A DNA stretch of 64,000 nt from Megachile rotundata (taxonomy: Eukaryota > Arthropoda > Insecta > Hymenoptera > Megachilidae): the NCBI RefSeq assembly GCF_050947335.1, contig NC_134993.1, positions 5,332,001-5,396,000 of the forward strand, written 5' to 3'. Made by a program: the position numbers and the translations under genes. The notes below the pieces were generated by a model. That model was not told the DNA's origin and did no database searches. It saw only the letters and a program-made list of their open reading frames with translations. This document shows positions 31,508-48,647 of this stretch, piece by piece. How positions within the stretch are numbered: position 1 is the stretch's first letter; each line of letters starts with the position of its first letter.

Positions 31508-32321
31508 ATGACGATCACACAATCACCATCACACAATCACGACCACTCAATCACGATCACACAATCACGATCACACATTCACGATCACACAATCACGTTC
31601 ACACAATCACAAACACAGAGTTGCGATCACACGATCACGATCACACAATCACGACCACACGATCACGATCACACGATCACGATCACACAATCACAATCAC
31701 ACAATCAAGGCCACACAATGACGATCACACAATCACGATCACACAATCACGTTCACACAATCACAAGCACACAGTCGCGATCACTCGATCACGATCACAC
31801 AATCACGATCACACAGTCACGATCACACAATCACAATCGCACAATCACAATCACACAATCACGATCACACAATCACGATCACACAATCACGATCACTCAA
31901 TCACAATCACACAATCACAATCACACAATCACGACCACACAGTCACGATCACACAATCACAATCATACAATCACAATCACACAATCACAATAACACAATC
32001 AGACAATCACACAGTCACACAATCACGATCACACAATCACAATAACACAATCAGACAATCACACAGTCACACAATCACGATCACACAATCACGATCACAC
32101 AATCACGATCACACAATCACAATCACACAATCACCATCACACAATCACGATCACACAATCACGATCACTCAATCACAATCACACAATCACAAAAACACAG
32201 CCGCGATCACACGATCACGATCACACGATCACGATCACACAATCACGATCACGCAATCACGATCACACAATCACAATCATACAATCACAATCACACAATC
32301 AGAATAACACAATCAGACAAT
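31508..32321 (+). repeat. V unit 2 (814 bp)
   Basis: Second V copy, matching V1 except for one missing 14-bp unit near 32150. It has the CGACCACACG module, the ACACAGCCGCGATC marker near 32196 and AATCAGAATAAC near 32297. It follows the truncated U, so here the usual U*-V order has been disrupted by the 824 bp deletion. Confidence 0.87.
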
Positions 32322-34331
32322 CACACAGTCACACAATCACGATCACACAATCACGATCACTCAATCACGATCACACAATCACGATCACACATTCACGATC
32401 ACACAATCACGTTCACACAATCACAAACACAGAGTTGCGATCACACGATCACGATCACACAATCACGATCACACGATCACTATCACACGATCACGATCAC
32501 ACAATCACAATCACACAATCAAGGCCACACAATGACGATCACACAATCACCATCACACAATCTCGACCACACAATCACGATCACACAATCACGATCACAC
32601 AATCACGTTCACACAATCACAAGCACACAGTCGCGATCACTCGATCACGATCACACAATCACGATCACACAGTCACGATCACACAATCACAATCGCACAA
32701 TCACAATCACACAATCACGATCACACAATCACGATCAATCAATCACAATCACACAATCACAATCACACAATCACGACCACACAGTCACGATCACACAATC
32801 ACAATCATACAATCACAATCACACAATCACAATAACACAATCGGACAATCACACAGTCACACAATCACGATCACACAATCACAATAACACAATCAGACAA
32901 TCACACAGTCACACAATCACGATCACACAATCACGATCACACAATCACAATCACACAATCACAATCACACAATCAAAACCACACAATCACAATCACACAA
33001 TCAAGGTCACACAATGACGATCACACAATCACCATCACACAATCACGATCACACAATCACAATCACACAATCACGATCACACAATCACGATCACTCAATC
33101 ACAATCACACAATCACGTTCACACAATCACAAACACACAGTCGCGATCACACCATCACGATCACACAATCACGATCACACAATCACGTTCACACAATCAC
33201 AAACACAGAGTTGCGATCACACGATCACGATCACACAATCACGATCACACAGTCACGATCACACAATCACGATCACACAGTCACGATCACACAATCAGAG
33301 TCACACAATCACAATCACACAACCACAATCACACAATCACACAGTCACAATCCCACAATCACGATCACACAATCACGACCACACAGTCACGATCACACAA
33401 TCACAATCATACAATCACAATCACACAATCACAATAACACAATCAGACAATCACACAGTCACACAATCACGATCACACAATCACGATCACACAATCACGA
33501 TCACACAATCACGATCACACAATCACAATCAAACAATCACAATCACACAATCACGATCACACAATCACGATCACTCAATCACAATCACACAATCACGTTC
33601 ACACAATCACAAACACACAGTCGCGATCACACCATCACGATCACACAATCACGATCACACAGTCACGATCACACAATTACGATCACACAGTCACGATCAC
33701 ACAATCAGAGTCACACAATCACAATCACACAACCACAATCACACAATCACACAGTCACAATCCCACAATCACGATCACACAATCACGACCACACAGTCAC
33801 GATCACACAATCACAATCATACAATCACAATCACACAATCACAATAACACAATCAGACAATCACACAGTCACACAATCACGATCACACAATCACGATCAC
33901 ACAATCACGATCACACAATCACGATCACACAATCACGATCACACAATCACGATCACACAATCACGATCACACAATCACAATCAAACAATCACAATCACAC
34001 AATCACGATCACACAATCACGATCACTCAATCACAATCACACAATCACGTTCACACAATCACAAACACACAGTCGCGATCACACCATCACGATCACACAA
34101 TCACGATCACACAGTCACGATCACACAATTACGATCACACAGTCACGATCACACAATCAGAGTCACACAATCACAATCACACAACCACAATCACACAATC
34201 ACACAGTCACAATACCACAATCACGATCACACAATCACGACCACACAGTCACGATCACACAATCACGATCACACAATCACAATCACACAATCACAATCAC
34301 ACAATCACAATAACACAATCAAGGTCGCACA
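32322..34331 (+). repeat. U unit 5 (2010 bp), post-V form
   Basis: Full-length post-V U copy with its second AATGAC at 32532, third at 33014, and the next composite unit starting at 34332. By eye it matches U3 closely. It precedes a W unit and lacks the U* markers. Confidence 0.88.
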
Positions 34332-36057
34332 ATGACGATCACAAAATCACCATCACACAATCACGACCACTCAATCACGATCACACAATCACGATCACAC
34401 ATTCACGATCACACAATCACGATCACACAATCACGTTCACACAATCACAAACACAGAGTTGCGATCACACGATCACGATCACACAATCACGATCACACAG
34501 TCACGATCACACAATCACGATCACACAGTCACGATCACACAATCAGAGTCACACAATCACAATCACACAACCACAATCACACAATCACACAGTCACAATC
34601 CCACAATCACGATCACACAATCACGACCACACAGTCACGATCACACAATCACAATCATACAATCACAATCACACAATCACAATAACACAATCAGACAATC
34701 ACACAGTCACACAATCACGATCACACAATCACGATCACACAATCACGATCACACAATCACGATCACACAATCACGATCACACAATCACAATCAAACAATC
34801 ACAATCACACAATCACGATCACACAATCACGATCACTCAATCACAATCACACAGTCGCGATCACACGATCACGATCACACAATCACGATCACACAATCGC
34901 GATCACACAATCACGATCACACAATCACGATCACACAATCACAATCACACAATCACAATCACACAATCACAATAACACAATCAGACAATCACACAGTCAC
35001 ACAATCACAATAACACAATCACAATAACACAATCAGACAATCACACAGTCACACAATCACGATCACACAATCACGATCACACAATCACGATCACACAATC
35101 GCGATCACACAATCACGATCACACAATCACGATCACACAATCACAATCACACAATCAAAACCACACAATCACAATCACACAATCAAGGTCACACAATGAC
35201 GATCACACAATCACCATCACACAATCACGATCACACAATCACAATCACACAATCACGATCACACAATCACGATCACTCAATCACAATCACACAATCACAA
35301 ACACACAGTCGCGATCACACGATCACGATCACACGATCACGATCACACAATCACAATCACACAAGCAACGCCACACAATGACGATCACACAATCACCATC
35401 ACACAATCTCGACCACACAATCACGATCACACAATCACGATCACACAATCACGATCACACAATCACAATCACACAATCAAAATCACACAATCACAATCAC
35501 ACAATCAAGGTCACACAATGACGATCACACAATCACCATCACACAATCACGATCACACAATCACAATCACACAATCACGGTCACACAATCACGATCACAC
35601 AATCACAATCACACAATCACAATCACACAATCAAAACCACACAATCACAATCACACAATCAAGGTCACACAATGACGATCACACAATCACCATCACACAA
35701 TCACGATCACACAATCACAATCACACAATCACGATCACACAAACACGATCACTCAATCACAATCACACAATCACGTTCACACAATCACAAACACACAGTC
35801 GCGATCACACCATCACGATCACACAATCACGATCACACAGTCACGATCACACAATTACGATCACACAGTCACGATCACACAATCAGAGTCACACAATCAC
35901 AATCACACAACCACAATCACACAATCACACAGTCACAATACCACAATCACGATCACACAATCACGACCACACAGTCACGATCACACAATCACGATCACAC
36001 AATCACAATCACACAATCACAATCACACAATCACAATAACACAATCAAGGTCGCACA
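34332..36057 (+). repeat. W unit 2 (1726 bp)
   Basis: Second full W copy. It opens with the ACAAAATC variant, carries ACATTCACG near 34399, the AATAAC pair near 35010-35025, AAGCAACG near 35363, TCACGGTC near 35576 and ACAAACACG near 35741. Its AATGAC variants at 35196, 35518 and 35672 hold the same spacing as in the other W copies. Confidence 0.88.
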
Positions 36058-38067
36058 ATGACGATCACACAATCACCATCACACAATCACGACCACTCAA
36101 TCACGATCACACAATCACGATCACACATTCACGATCACACAATCACGTTCACACAATCACAAACACAGAGTTGCGATCACACGATCACGATCACACAATC
36201 ACGATCACACGATCACTATCACACGATCACGATCACACAATCACAATCACACAATCAAGGCCACACAATGACGATCACACAATCACCATCACACAATCTC
36301 GACCACACAATCACGATCACACAATCACGATCACACAATCACGTTCACACAATCACAAGCACACAGTCGCGATCACTCGATCACGATCACACAATCACGA
36401 TCACACAGTCACGATCACACAATCACAATCGCACAATCACAATCACACAATCACGATCACACAATCACGATCAATCAATCACAATCACACAATCACAATC
36501 ACACAATCACGACCACACAGTCACGATCACACAATCACAATCATACAATCACAATCACACAATCACAATAACACAATCGGACAATCACACAGTCACACAA
36601 TCACGATCACACAATCACAATAACACAATCAGACAATCACACAGTCACACAATCACGATCACACAATCACGATCACACAATCACAATCACACAATCACAA
36701 TCACACAATCAAAACCACACAATCACAATCACACAATCAAGGTCACACAATGACGATCACACAATCACCATCACACAATCACGATCACACAATCACAATC
36801 ACACAATCACGATCACACAATCACGATCACTCAATCACAATCACACAATCACGTTCACACAATCACAAACACACAGTCGCGATCACACCATCACGATCAC
36901 ACAATCACGATCACACAATCACGTTCACACAATCACAAACACAGAGTTGCGATCACACGATCACGATCACACAATCACGATCACACAGTCACGATCACAC
37001 AATCACGATCACACAGTCACGATCACACAATCAGAGTCACACAATCACAATCACACAACCACAATCACACAATCACACAGTCACAATCCCACAATCACGA
37101 TCACACAATCACGACCACACAGTCACGATCACACAATCACAATCATACAATCACAATCACACAATCACAATAACACAATCAGACAATCACACAGTCACAC
37201 AATCACGATCACACAATCACGATCACACAATCACGATCACACAATCACGATCACACAATCACAATCAAACAATCACAATCACACAATCACGATCACAAAA
37301 TCACGATCACTCAATCACAATCACACAATCACGTTCACACAATCACAAACACACAGTCGCGATCACACCATCACGATCACACAATCACGATCACACAGTC
37401 ACGATCACACAATTACGATCACACAGTCACGATCACACAATCAGAGTCACACAATCACAATCACACAACCACAATCACACAATCACACAGTCACAATCCC
37501 ACAATCACGATCACACAATCACGACCACACAGTCACGATCACACAATCACAATCATACAATCACAATCACACAATCACAATAACACAATCAGACAATCAC
37601 ACAGTCACACAATCACGATCACACAATCACGATCACACAATCACGATCACACAATCACGATCACACAATCACGATCACACAATCACGATCACACAATCAC
37701 GATCACACAATCACAATCAAACAATCACAATCACACAATCACGATCACACAATCACGATCACTCAATCACAATCACACAATCACGTTCACACAATCACAA
37801 ACACACAGTCGCGATCACACCATCACGATCACACAATCACGATCACACAGTCACGATCACACAATTACGATCACACAGTCACGATCACACAATCAGAGTC
37901 ACACAATCACAATCACACAACCACAATCACACAATCACACAGTCACAATACCACAATCACGATCACACAATCACGACCACACAGTCACGATCACACAATC
38001 ACGATCACACAATCACAATCACACAATCACAATCACACAATCACAATAACACAATCAAGGTCGCACA
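36058..38067 (+). repeat. U unit 6 (2010 bp)
   Basis: Full U copy that begins the second super-block (U U V U W, 8570 bp). Private difference: CACAAAATC near 37295 where other copies have CACACAATC. All standard internal landmarks are present. Confidence 0.9.
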
Positions 38068-40077
38068 ATGACGATCACACAATCACCATCACACAATCAC
38101 GACCACTCAATCACGATCACACAATCACGATCACACATTCACGATCACACAATCACGTTCACACAATCACAAACACAGAGTTGCGATCACACGATCACGA
38201 TCACACAATCACGATCACACGATCACTATCACACGATCACGATCACACAATCACAATCACACAATCAAGGCCACACAATGACGATCACACAATCACCATC
38301 ACACAATCTCGACCACACAATCACGATCACACAATCACGATCACACAATCACGTTCACACAATCACAAGCACACAGTCGCGATCACTCGATCACGATCAC
38401 ACAATCACGATCACACAGTCACGATCACACAATCACAATCGCACAATCACAATCACACAATCACGATCACACAATCACGATCAATCAATCACAATCACAC
38501 AATCACAATCACACAATCACGACCACACAGTCACGATCACACAATCACAATCATACAATCACAATCACACAATCACAATAACACAATCGGACAATCACAC
38601 AGTCACACAATCACGATCACACAATCACAATAACACAATCAGACAATCACACAGTCACACAATCACGATCACACAATCACGATCACACAATCACAATCAC
38701 ACAATCACAATCACACAATCAAAACCACACAATCACAATCACACAATCAAGGTCACACAATGACGATCACACAATCACCATCACACAATCACGATCACAC
38801 AATCACAATCACACAATCACGATCACACAATCACGATCACTCAATCACAATCACACAATCACGTTCACACAATCACAAACACACAGTCGCGATCACACCA
38901 TCACGATCACACAATCACGATCACACAATCACGTTCACACAATCACAAACACAGAGTTGCGATCACACGATCACGATCACACAATCACGATCACACAGTC
39001 ACGATCACACAATCACGATCACACAGTCACGATCACACAATCAGAGTCACACAATCACAATCACACAACCACAATCACACAATCACACAGTCACAATCCC
39101 ACAATCACGATCACACAATCACGACCACACAGTCACGATCACACAATCACAATCATACAATCACAATCACACAATCACAATAACACAATCAGACAATCAC
39201 ACAGTCACACAATCACGATCACACAATCACGATCACACAATCACGATCACACAATCACGATCACACAATCACAATCAAACAATCACAATCACACAATCAC
39301 GATCACACAATCACGATCACTCAATCACAATCACACAATCACGTTCACACAATCACAAACACACAGTCGCGATCACACCATCACGATCACACAATCACGA
39401 TCACACAGTCACGATCACACAATTACGATCACACAGTCACGATCACACAATCAGAGTCACACAATCACAATCACACAACCACAATCACACAATCACACAG
39501 TCACAATCCCACAATCACGATCACACAATCACGACCACACAGTCACGATCACACAATCACAATCATACAATCACAATCACACAATCACAATAACACAATC
39601 AGACAATCACACAGTCACACAATCACGATCACACAATCACGATCACACAATCACGATCACACAATCACGATCACACAATCACGATCACACAATCACGATC
39701 ACACAATCACGATCACACAATCACAATCAAACAATCACAATCACACAATCACGATCACACAATCACGATCACTCAATCACAATCACACAATCACGTTCAC
39801 ACAATCACAAACACACAGTCGCGATCACACCATCACGATCACACAATCACGATCACACAGTCACGATCACACAATTACGATCACACAGTCACGATCACAC
39901 AATCAGAGACACACAATCACAATCACACAACCACAATCACACAATCACACAGTCACAATACCACAATCACGATCACACAATCACGACCACACAGTCACGA
40001 TCACACAGTCACGATCACATAATCACAATCACACAATCACAATCACACAATCACAATAACACAATCAAGGTCGCACA
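38068..40077 (+). repeat. U unit 7 (2010 bp), U* subtype preceding V
   Basis: Full U copy carrying the U* markers AGAGAC near 39905 and CACATAATC near 40017. It does not have the two private changes of U2, so the U* markers belong to the subtype and not to one copy. Confidence 0.9.
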
Positions 40078-40891
40078 ATGACGATCACACAATCACCATC
40101 ACACAATCACGACCACTCAATCACGATCACACAATCACGATCACACATTCACGATCACACAATCACGTTCACACAATCACAAACACAGAGTTGCGATCAC
40201 ACGATCACGATCACACAATCACGACCACACGATCACGATCACACGATCACGATCACACAATCACAATCACACAATCAAGGCCACACAATGACGATCACAC
40301 AATCACGATCACACAATCACGTTCACACAATCACAAGCACACAGTCGCGATCACTCGATCACGATCACACAATCACGATCACACAGTCACGATCACACAA
40401 TCACAATCGCACAATCACAATCACACAATCACGATCACACAATCACGATCACACAATCACGATCACTCAATCACAATCACACAATCACAATCACACAATC
40501 ACGACCACACAGTCACGATCACACAATCACAATCATACAATCACAATCACACAATCACAATAACACAATCAGACAATCACACAGTCACACAATCACGATC
40601 ACACAATCACAATAACACAATCAGACAATCACACAGTCACACAATCACGATCACACAATCACGATCACACAATCACGATCACACAATCACAATCACACAA
40701 TCACCATCACACAATCACGATCACACAATCACGATCACTCAATCACAATCACACAATCACAAAAACACAGCCGCGATCACACGATCACGATCACACGATC
40801 ACGATCACACAATCACGATCACGCAATCACGATCACACAATCACAATCATACAATCACAATCACACAATCAGAATAACACAATCAGACAAT
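40078..40891 (+). repeat. V unit 3 (814 bp)
   Basis: V copy of the 814 bp form, apparently identical to V2 by eye. It has the ACACAGCCGCGATC marker near 40766 and AATCAGAATAAC near 40867, and is followed by a post-V U. Confidence 0.88.
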
Positions 40892-42901
40892 CACACAGTC
40901 ACACAATCACGATCACACAATCACGATCACTCAATCACGATCACACAATCACGATCACACATTCACGATCACACAATCACGTTCACACAATCACAAACAC
41001 AGAGTTGCGATCACACGATCACGATCACACAATCACGATCACACGATCACTATCACACGATCACGATCACACAATCACAATCACACAATCAAGGCCACAC
41101 AATGACGATCACACAATCACCATCACACAATCTCGACCACACAATCACGATCACACAATCACGATCACACAATCACGTTCACACAATCACAAGCACACAG
41201 TCGCGATCACTCGATCACGATCACACAATCACGATCACACAGTCACGATCACACAATCACAATCGCACAATCACAATCACACAATCACGATCACACAATC
41301 ACGATCAATCAATCACAATCACACAATCACAATCACACAATCACGACCACACAGTCACGATCACACAATCACAATCATACAATCACAATCACACAATCAC
41401 AATAACACAATCGGACAATCACACAGTCACACAATCACGATCACACAATCACAATAACACAATCAGACAATCACACAGTCACACAATCACGATCACACAA
41501 TCACGATCACACAATCACAATCACACAATCACAATCACACAATCAAAACCACACAATCACAATCACACAATCAAGGTCACACAATGACGATCACACAATC
41601 ACCATCACACAATCACGATCACACAATCACAATCTCACAATCACGATCACACAATCACGATCACTCAATCACAATCACACAATCACGTTCACACAATCAC
41701 AAACACACAGTCGCGATCACACCATCACGATCACACAATCACGATCACACAATCACGTTCACACAATCACAAACACAGAGTTGCGATCACACGATCACGA
41801 TCACACAATCACGATCACACAGTCACGATCACACAATCACGATCACACAGTCACGATCACACAATCAGAGTCACACAATCACAATCACACAACCACAATC
41901 ACACAATCACACAGTCACAATCCCACAATCACGATCACACAATCACGACCACACAGTCACGATCACACAATCACAATCATACAATCACAATCACACAATC
42001 ACAATAACACAATCAGACAATCACACAGTCACACAATCACGATCACACAATCACGATCACACAATCACGATCACACAATCACGATCACACAATCACAATC
42101 AAACAATCACAATCACACAATCACGATCACACAATCACGATCACTCAATCACAATCACACAATCACGTTCACACAATCACAAACACACAGTCGCGATCAC
42201 ACCATCACGATCACACAATCACGATCACACAGTCACGATCACACAATTACGATCACACAGTCACGATCACACAATCAGAGTCACACAATCACAATCACAC
42301 AACCACAATCACACAATCACACAGTCACAATCCCACAATCACGATCACACAATCACGACCACACAGTCACGATCACACAATCACAATCATACAATCACAA
42401 TCACACAATCACAATAACACAATCAGACAATCACACAGTCACACAATCACGATCACACAATCACGATCACACAATCACGATCACACAATCACGATCACAC
42501 AATCACGATCACACAATCACGATCACACAATCACGATCACACAATCACAATCAAACAATCACAATCACACAATCACGATCACACAATCACGATCACTCAA
42601 TCACAATCACACAATCACGTTCACACAATCACAAACACACAGTCGCGATCACACCATCACGATCACACAATCACGATCACACAGTCACGATCACACAATT
42701 ACGATCACACAGTCACGATCACACAATCAGAGTCACACAATCACAATCACACAACCACAATCACACAATCACACAGTCACAATACCACAATCACGATCAC
42801 ACAATCACGACCACACAGTCACGATCACACAATCACGATCACACAATCACAATCACACAATCACAATCACACAATCACAATAACACAATCAAGGTCGCAC
42901 A
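40892..42901 (+). repeat. U unit 8 (2010 bp), post-V form
   Basis: Full-length post-V U copy with AATGAC at 41102 and 41584. Private difference: AATCTCACAA at 41631-41640 where other copies have AATCACACAA. Confidence 0.88.
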
Positions 42902-44627
42902 ATGACGATCACAAAATCACCATCACACAATCACGACCACTCAATCACGATCACACAATCACGATCACACATTCACGATCACACAATCACGATCACACAA
43001 TCACGTTCACACAATCACAAACACAGAGTTGCGATCACACGATCACGATCACACAATCACGATCACACAGTCACGATCACACAATCACGATCACACAGTC
43101 ACGATCACACAATCAGAGTCACACAATCACAATCACACAACCACAATCACACAATCACACAGTCACAATCCCACAATCACGATCACACAATCACGACCAC
43201 ACAGTCACGATCACACAATCACAATCATACAATCACAATCACACAATCACAATAACACAATCAGACAATCACACAGTCACACAATCACGATCACACAATC
43301 ACGATCACACAATCACGATCACACAATCACGATCACACAATCACGATCACACAATCACAATCAAACAATCACAATCACACAATCACGATCACACAATCAC
43401 GATCACTCAATCACAATCACACAGTCGCGATCACACGATCACGATCACACAATCACGATCACACAATCGCGATCACACAATCACGATCACACAATCACGA
43501 TCACACAATCACAATCACACAATCACAATCACACAATCACAATAACACAATCAGACAATCACACAGTCACACAATCACAATAACACAATCACAATAACAC
43601 AATCAGACAATCACACAGTCACACAATCACGATCACACAATCACGATCACACAATCACGATCACACAATCGCGATCACACAATCACGATCACACAATCAC
43701 GATCACACAATCACAATCACACAATCAAAACCACACAATCACAATCACACAATCAAGGTCACACAATGACGATCACACAATCACCATCACACAATCACGA
43801 TCACACAATCACAATCACACAATCACGATCACACAATCACGATCACTCAATCACAATCACACAATCACAAACACACAGTCGCGATCACACGATCACGATC
43901 ACACGATCACGATCACACAATCACAATCACACAAGCAACGCCACACAATGACGATCACACAATCACCATCACACAATCTCGACCACACAATCACGATCAC
44001 ACAATCACGATCACACAATCACGATCACACAATCACAATCACACAATCAAAATCACACAATCACAATCACACAATCAAGGTCACACAATGACGATCACAC
44101 AATCACCATCACACAATCACGATCACACAATCACAATCACACAATCACGGTCACACAATCACGATCACACAATCACAATCACACAATCACAATCACACAA
44201 TCAAAACCACACAATCACAATCACACAATCAAGGTCACACAATGACGATCACACAATCACCATCACACAATCACGATCACACAATCACAATCACACAATC
44301 ACGATCACACAAACACGATCACTCAATCACAATCACACAATCACGTTCACACAATCACAAACACACAGTCGCGATCACACCATCACGATCACACAATCAC
44401 GATCACACAGTCACGATCACACAATTACGATCACACAGTCACGATCACACAATCAGAGTCACACAATCACAATCACACAACCACAATCACACAATCACAC
44501 AGTCACAATACCACAATCACGATCACACAATCACGACCACACAGTCACGATCACACAATCACGATCACACAATCACAATCACACAATCACAATCACACAA
44601 TCACAATAACACAATCAAGGTCGCACA
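42902..44627 (+). repeat. W unit 3 (1726 bp)
   Basis: Third full W copy, at 8570 bp from W2. The AATGAC variants at 43766, 44088 and 44242, AAGCAACG near 43933 and ACAAACACG near 44311 keep the W spacing. I saw no difference from W2 by eye. Confidence 0.88.
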
Positions 44628-46637
44628 ATGACGATCACACAATCACCATCACACAATCACGACCACTCAATCACGATCACACAATCACGATCACACATTC
44701 ACGATCACACAATCACGTTCACACAATCACAAACACAGAGTTGCGATCACACGATCACGATCACACAATCACGATCACACGATCACTATCACACGATCAC
44801 GATCACACAATCACAATCACACAATCAAGGCCACACAATGACGATCACACAATCACCATCACACAATCTCGACCACACAATCACGATCACACAATCACGA
44901 TCACACAATCACGTTCACACAATCACAAGCACACAGTCGCGATCACTCGATCACGATCACACAATCACGATCACACAGTCACGATCACACAATCACAATC
45001 GCACAATCACAATCACACAATCACGATCACACAATCACGATCAATCAATCACAATCACACAATCACAATCACACAATCACGACCACACAGTCACGATCAC
45101 ACAATCACAATCATACAATCACAATCACACAATCACAATAACACAATCGGACAATCACACAGTCACACAATCACGATCACACAATCACAATAACACAATC
45201 AGACAATCACACAGTCACACAATCACGATCACACAATCACGATCACACAATCACAATCACACAATCACAATCACACAATCAAAACCACACAATCACAATC
45301 ACACAATCAAGGTCACACAATGACGATCACACAATCACCATCACACAATCACGATCACACAATCACAATCACACAATCACGATCACACAATCACGATCAC
45401 TCAATCACAATCACACAATCACGTTCACACAATCACAAACACACAGTCGCGATCACACCATCACGATCACACAATCACGATCACACAATCACGTTCACAC
45501 AATCACAAACACAGAGTTGCGATCACACGATCACGATCACACAATCACGATCACACAGTCACGATCACACAATCACGATCACACAGTCACGATCACACAA
45601 TCAGAGTCACACAATCACAATCACACAACCACAATCACACAATCACACAGTCACAATCCCACAATCACGATCACACAATCACGACCACACAGTCACGATC
45701 ACACAATCACAATCATACAATCACAATCACACAATCACAATAACACAATCAGACAATCACACAGTCACACAATCACGATCACACAATCACGATCACACAA
45801 TCACGATCACACAATCACGATCACACAATCACAATCAAACAATCACAATCACACAATCACGATCACACAATCACGATCACTCAATCACAATCACACAATC
45901 ACGTTCACACAATCACAAACACACAGTCGCGATCACACCATCACGATCACACAATCACGATCACACAGTCACGATCACACAATTACGATCACACAGTCAC
46001 GATCACACAATCAGAGTCACACAATCACAATCACACAACCACAATCACACAATCACACAGTCACAATCCCACAATCACGATCACACAATCACGACCACAC
46101 AGTCACGATCACACAATCACAATCATACAATCACAATCACACAATCACAATAACACAATCAGACAATCACACAGTCACACAATCACGATCACACAATCAC
46201 GATCACACAATCACGATCACACAATCACGATCACACAATCACGATCACACAATCACGATCACACAATCACGATCACACAATCACAATCAAACAATCACAA
46301 TCACACAATCACGATCACACAATCACGATCACTCAATCACAATCACACAATCACGTTCACACAATCACAAACACACAGTCGCGATCACACCATCACGATC
46401 ACACAATCACGATCACACAGTCACGATCACACAATTACGATCACACAGTCACGATCACACAATCAGAGTCACACAATCACAATCACACAACCACAATCAC
46501 ACAATCACACAGTCACAATACCACAATCACGATCACACAATCACGACCACACAGTCACGATCACACAATCACGATCACACAATCACAATCACACAATCAC
46601 AATCACACAATCACAATAACACAATCAAGGTCGCACA
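44628..46637 (+). repeat. U unit 9 (2010 bp)
   Basis: First of three consecutive full U copies, the longest uninterrupted U run in the window. All standard landmarks are present and no private change was noticed. Confidence 0.9.
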
Positions 46638-48647
46638 ATGACGATCACACAATCACCATCACACAATCACGACCACTCAATCACGATCACACAATCACGA
46701 TCACACATTCACGATCACACAATCACGTTCACACAATCACAAACACAGAGTTGCGATCACACGATCACGATCACACAATCACGATCACACGATCACTATC
46801 ACACGATCACGATCACACAATCACAATCACACAATCAAGGCCACACAATGACGATCACACAATCACCATCACACAATCTCGACCACACAATCACGATCAC
46901 ACAATCACGATCACACAATCACGTTCACACAATCACAAGCACACAGTCGCGATCACTCGATCACGATCACACAATCACGATCACACAGTCACGATCACAC
47001 AATCACAATCGCACAATCACAATCACACAATCACGATCACACAATCACGATCAATCAATCACAATCACACAATCACAATCACACAATCACGACCACACAG
47101 TCACGATCACACAATCACAATCATACAATCACAATCACACAATCACAATAACACAATCGGACAATCACACAGTCACACAATCACGATCACACAATCACAA
47201 TAACACAATCAGACAATCACACAGTCACACAATCACGATCACACAATCACGATCACACAATCACAATCACACAATCACAATCACACAATCAAAACCACAC
47301 AATCACAATCACACAATCAAGGTCACACAATGACGATCACACAATCACCATCACACAATCACGATCACACAATCACAATCACACAATCACGATCACACAA
47401 TCACGATCACTCAATCACAATCACACAATCACGTTCACACAATCACAAACACACAGTCGCGATCACACCATCACGATCACACAATCACGATCACACAATC
47501 ACGTTCACACAATCACAAACACAGAGTTGCGATCACACGATCACGATCACACAATCACGATCACACAGTCACGATCACACAATCACGATCACACAGTCAC
47601 GATCACACAATCAGAGTCACACAATCACAATCACACAACCACAATCACACAATCACACAGTCACAATCCCACAATCACGATCACACAATCACGACCACAC
47701 AGTCACGATCACACAATCACAATCATACAATCACAATCACACAATCACAATAACACAATCAGACAATCACACAGTCACACAATCACGATCACACAATCAC
47801 GATCACACAATCACGATCACACAATCACGATCACACAATCACAATCAAACAATCACAATCACACAATCACGATCACACAATCACGATCACTCAATCACAA
47901 TCACACAATCACGTTCACACAATCACAAACACACAGTCGCGATCACACCATCACGATCACACAATCACGATCACACAGTCACGATCACACAATTACGATC
48001 ACACAGTCACGATCACACAATCAGAGTCACACAATCACAATCACACAACCACAATCACACAATCACACAGTCACAATCCCACAATCACGATCACACAATC
48101 ACGACCACACAGTCACGATCACACAATCACAATCATACAATCACAATCACACAATCACAATAACACAATCAGACAATCACACAGTCACACAATCACGATC
48201 ACACAATCACGATCACACAATCACGATCACACAATCACGATCACACAATCACGATCACACAATCACGATCACACAATCACGATCACACAATCACAATCAA
48301 ACAATCACAATCACACAATCACGATCACACAATCACGATCACTCAATCACAATCACACAATCACGTTCACACAATCACAAACACACAGTCGCGATCACAC
48401 CATCACGATCACACAATCACGATCACACAGTCACGATCACACAATTACGATCACACAGTCACGATCACACAATCAGAGTCACACAATCACAATCACACAA
48501 CCACAATCACACAATCACACAGTCACAATACCACAATCACGATCACACAATCACGACCACACAGTCACGATCACACAATCACGATCACACAATCACAATC
48601 ACACAATCACAATCACACAATCACAATAACACAATCAAGGTCGCACA
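46638..48647 (+). repeat. U unit 10 (2010 bp)
   Basis: Middle copy of the three-unit U run. By eye it is indistinguishable from U9. This extra copy is what makes the third super-block start with U U U where the first two start with U U. Confidence 0.9.
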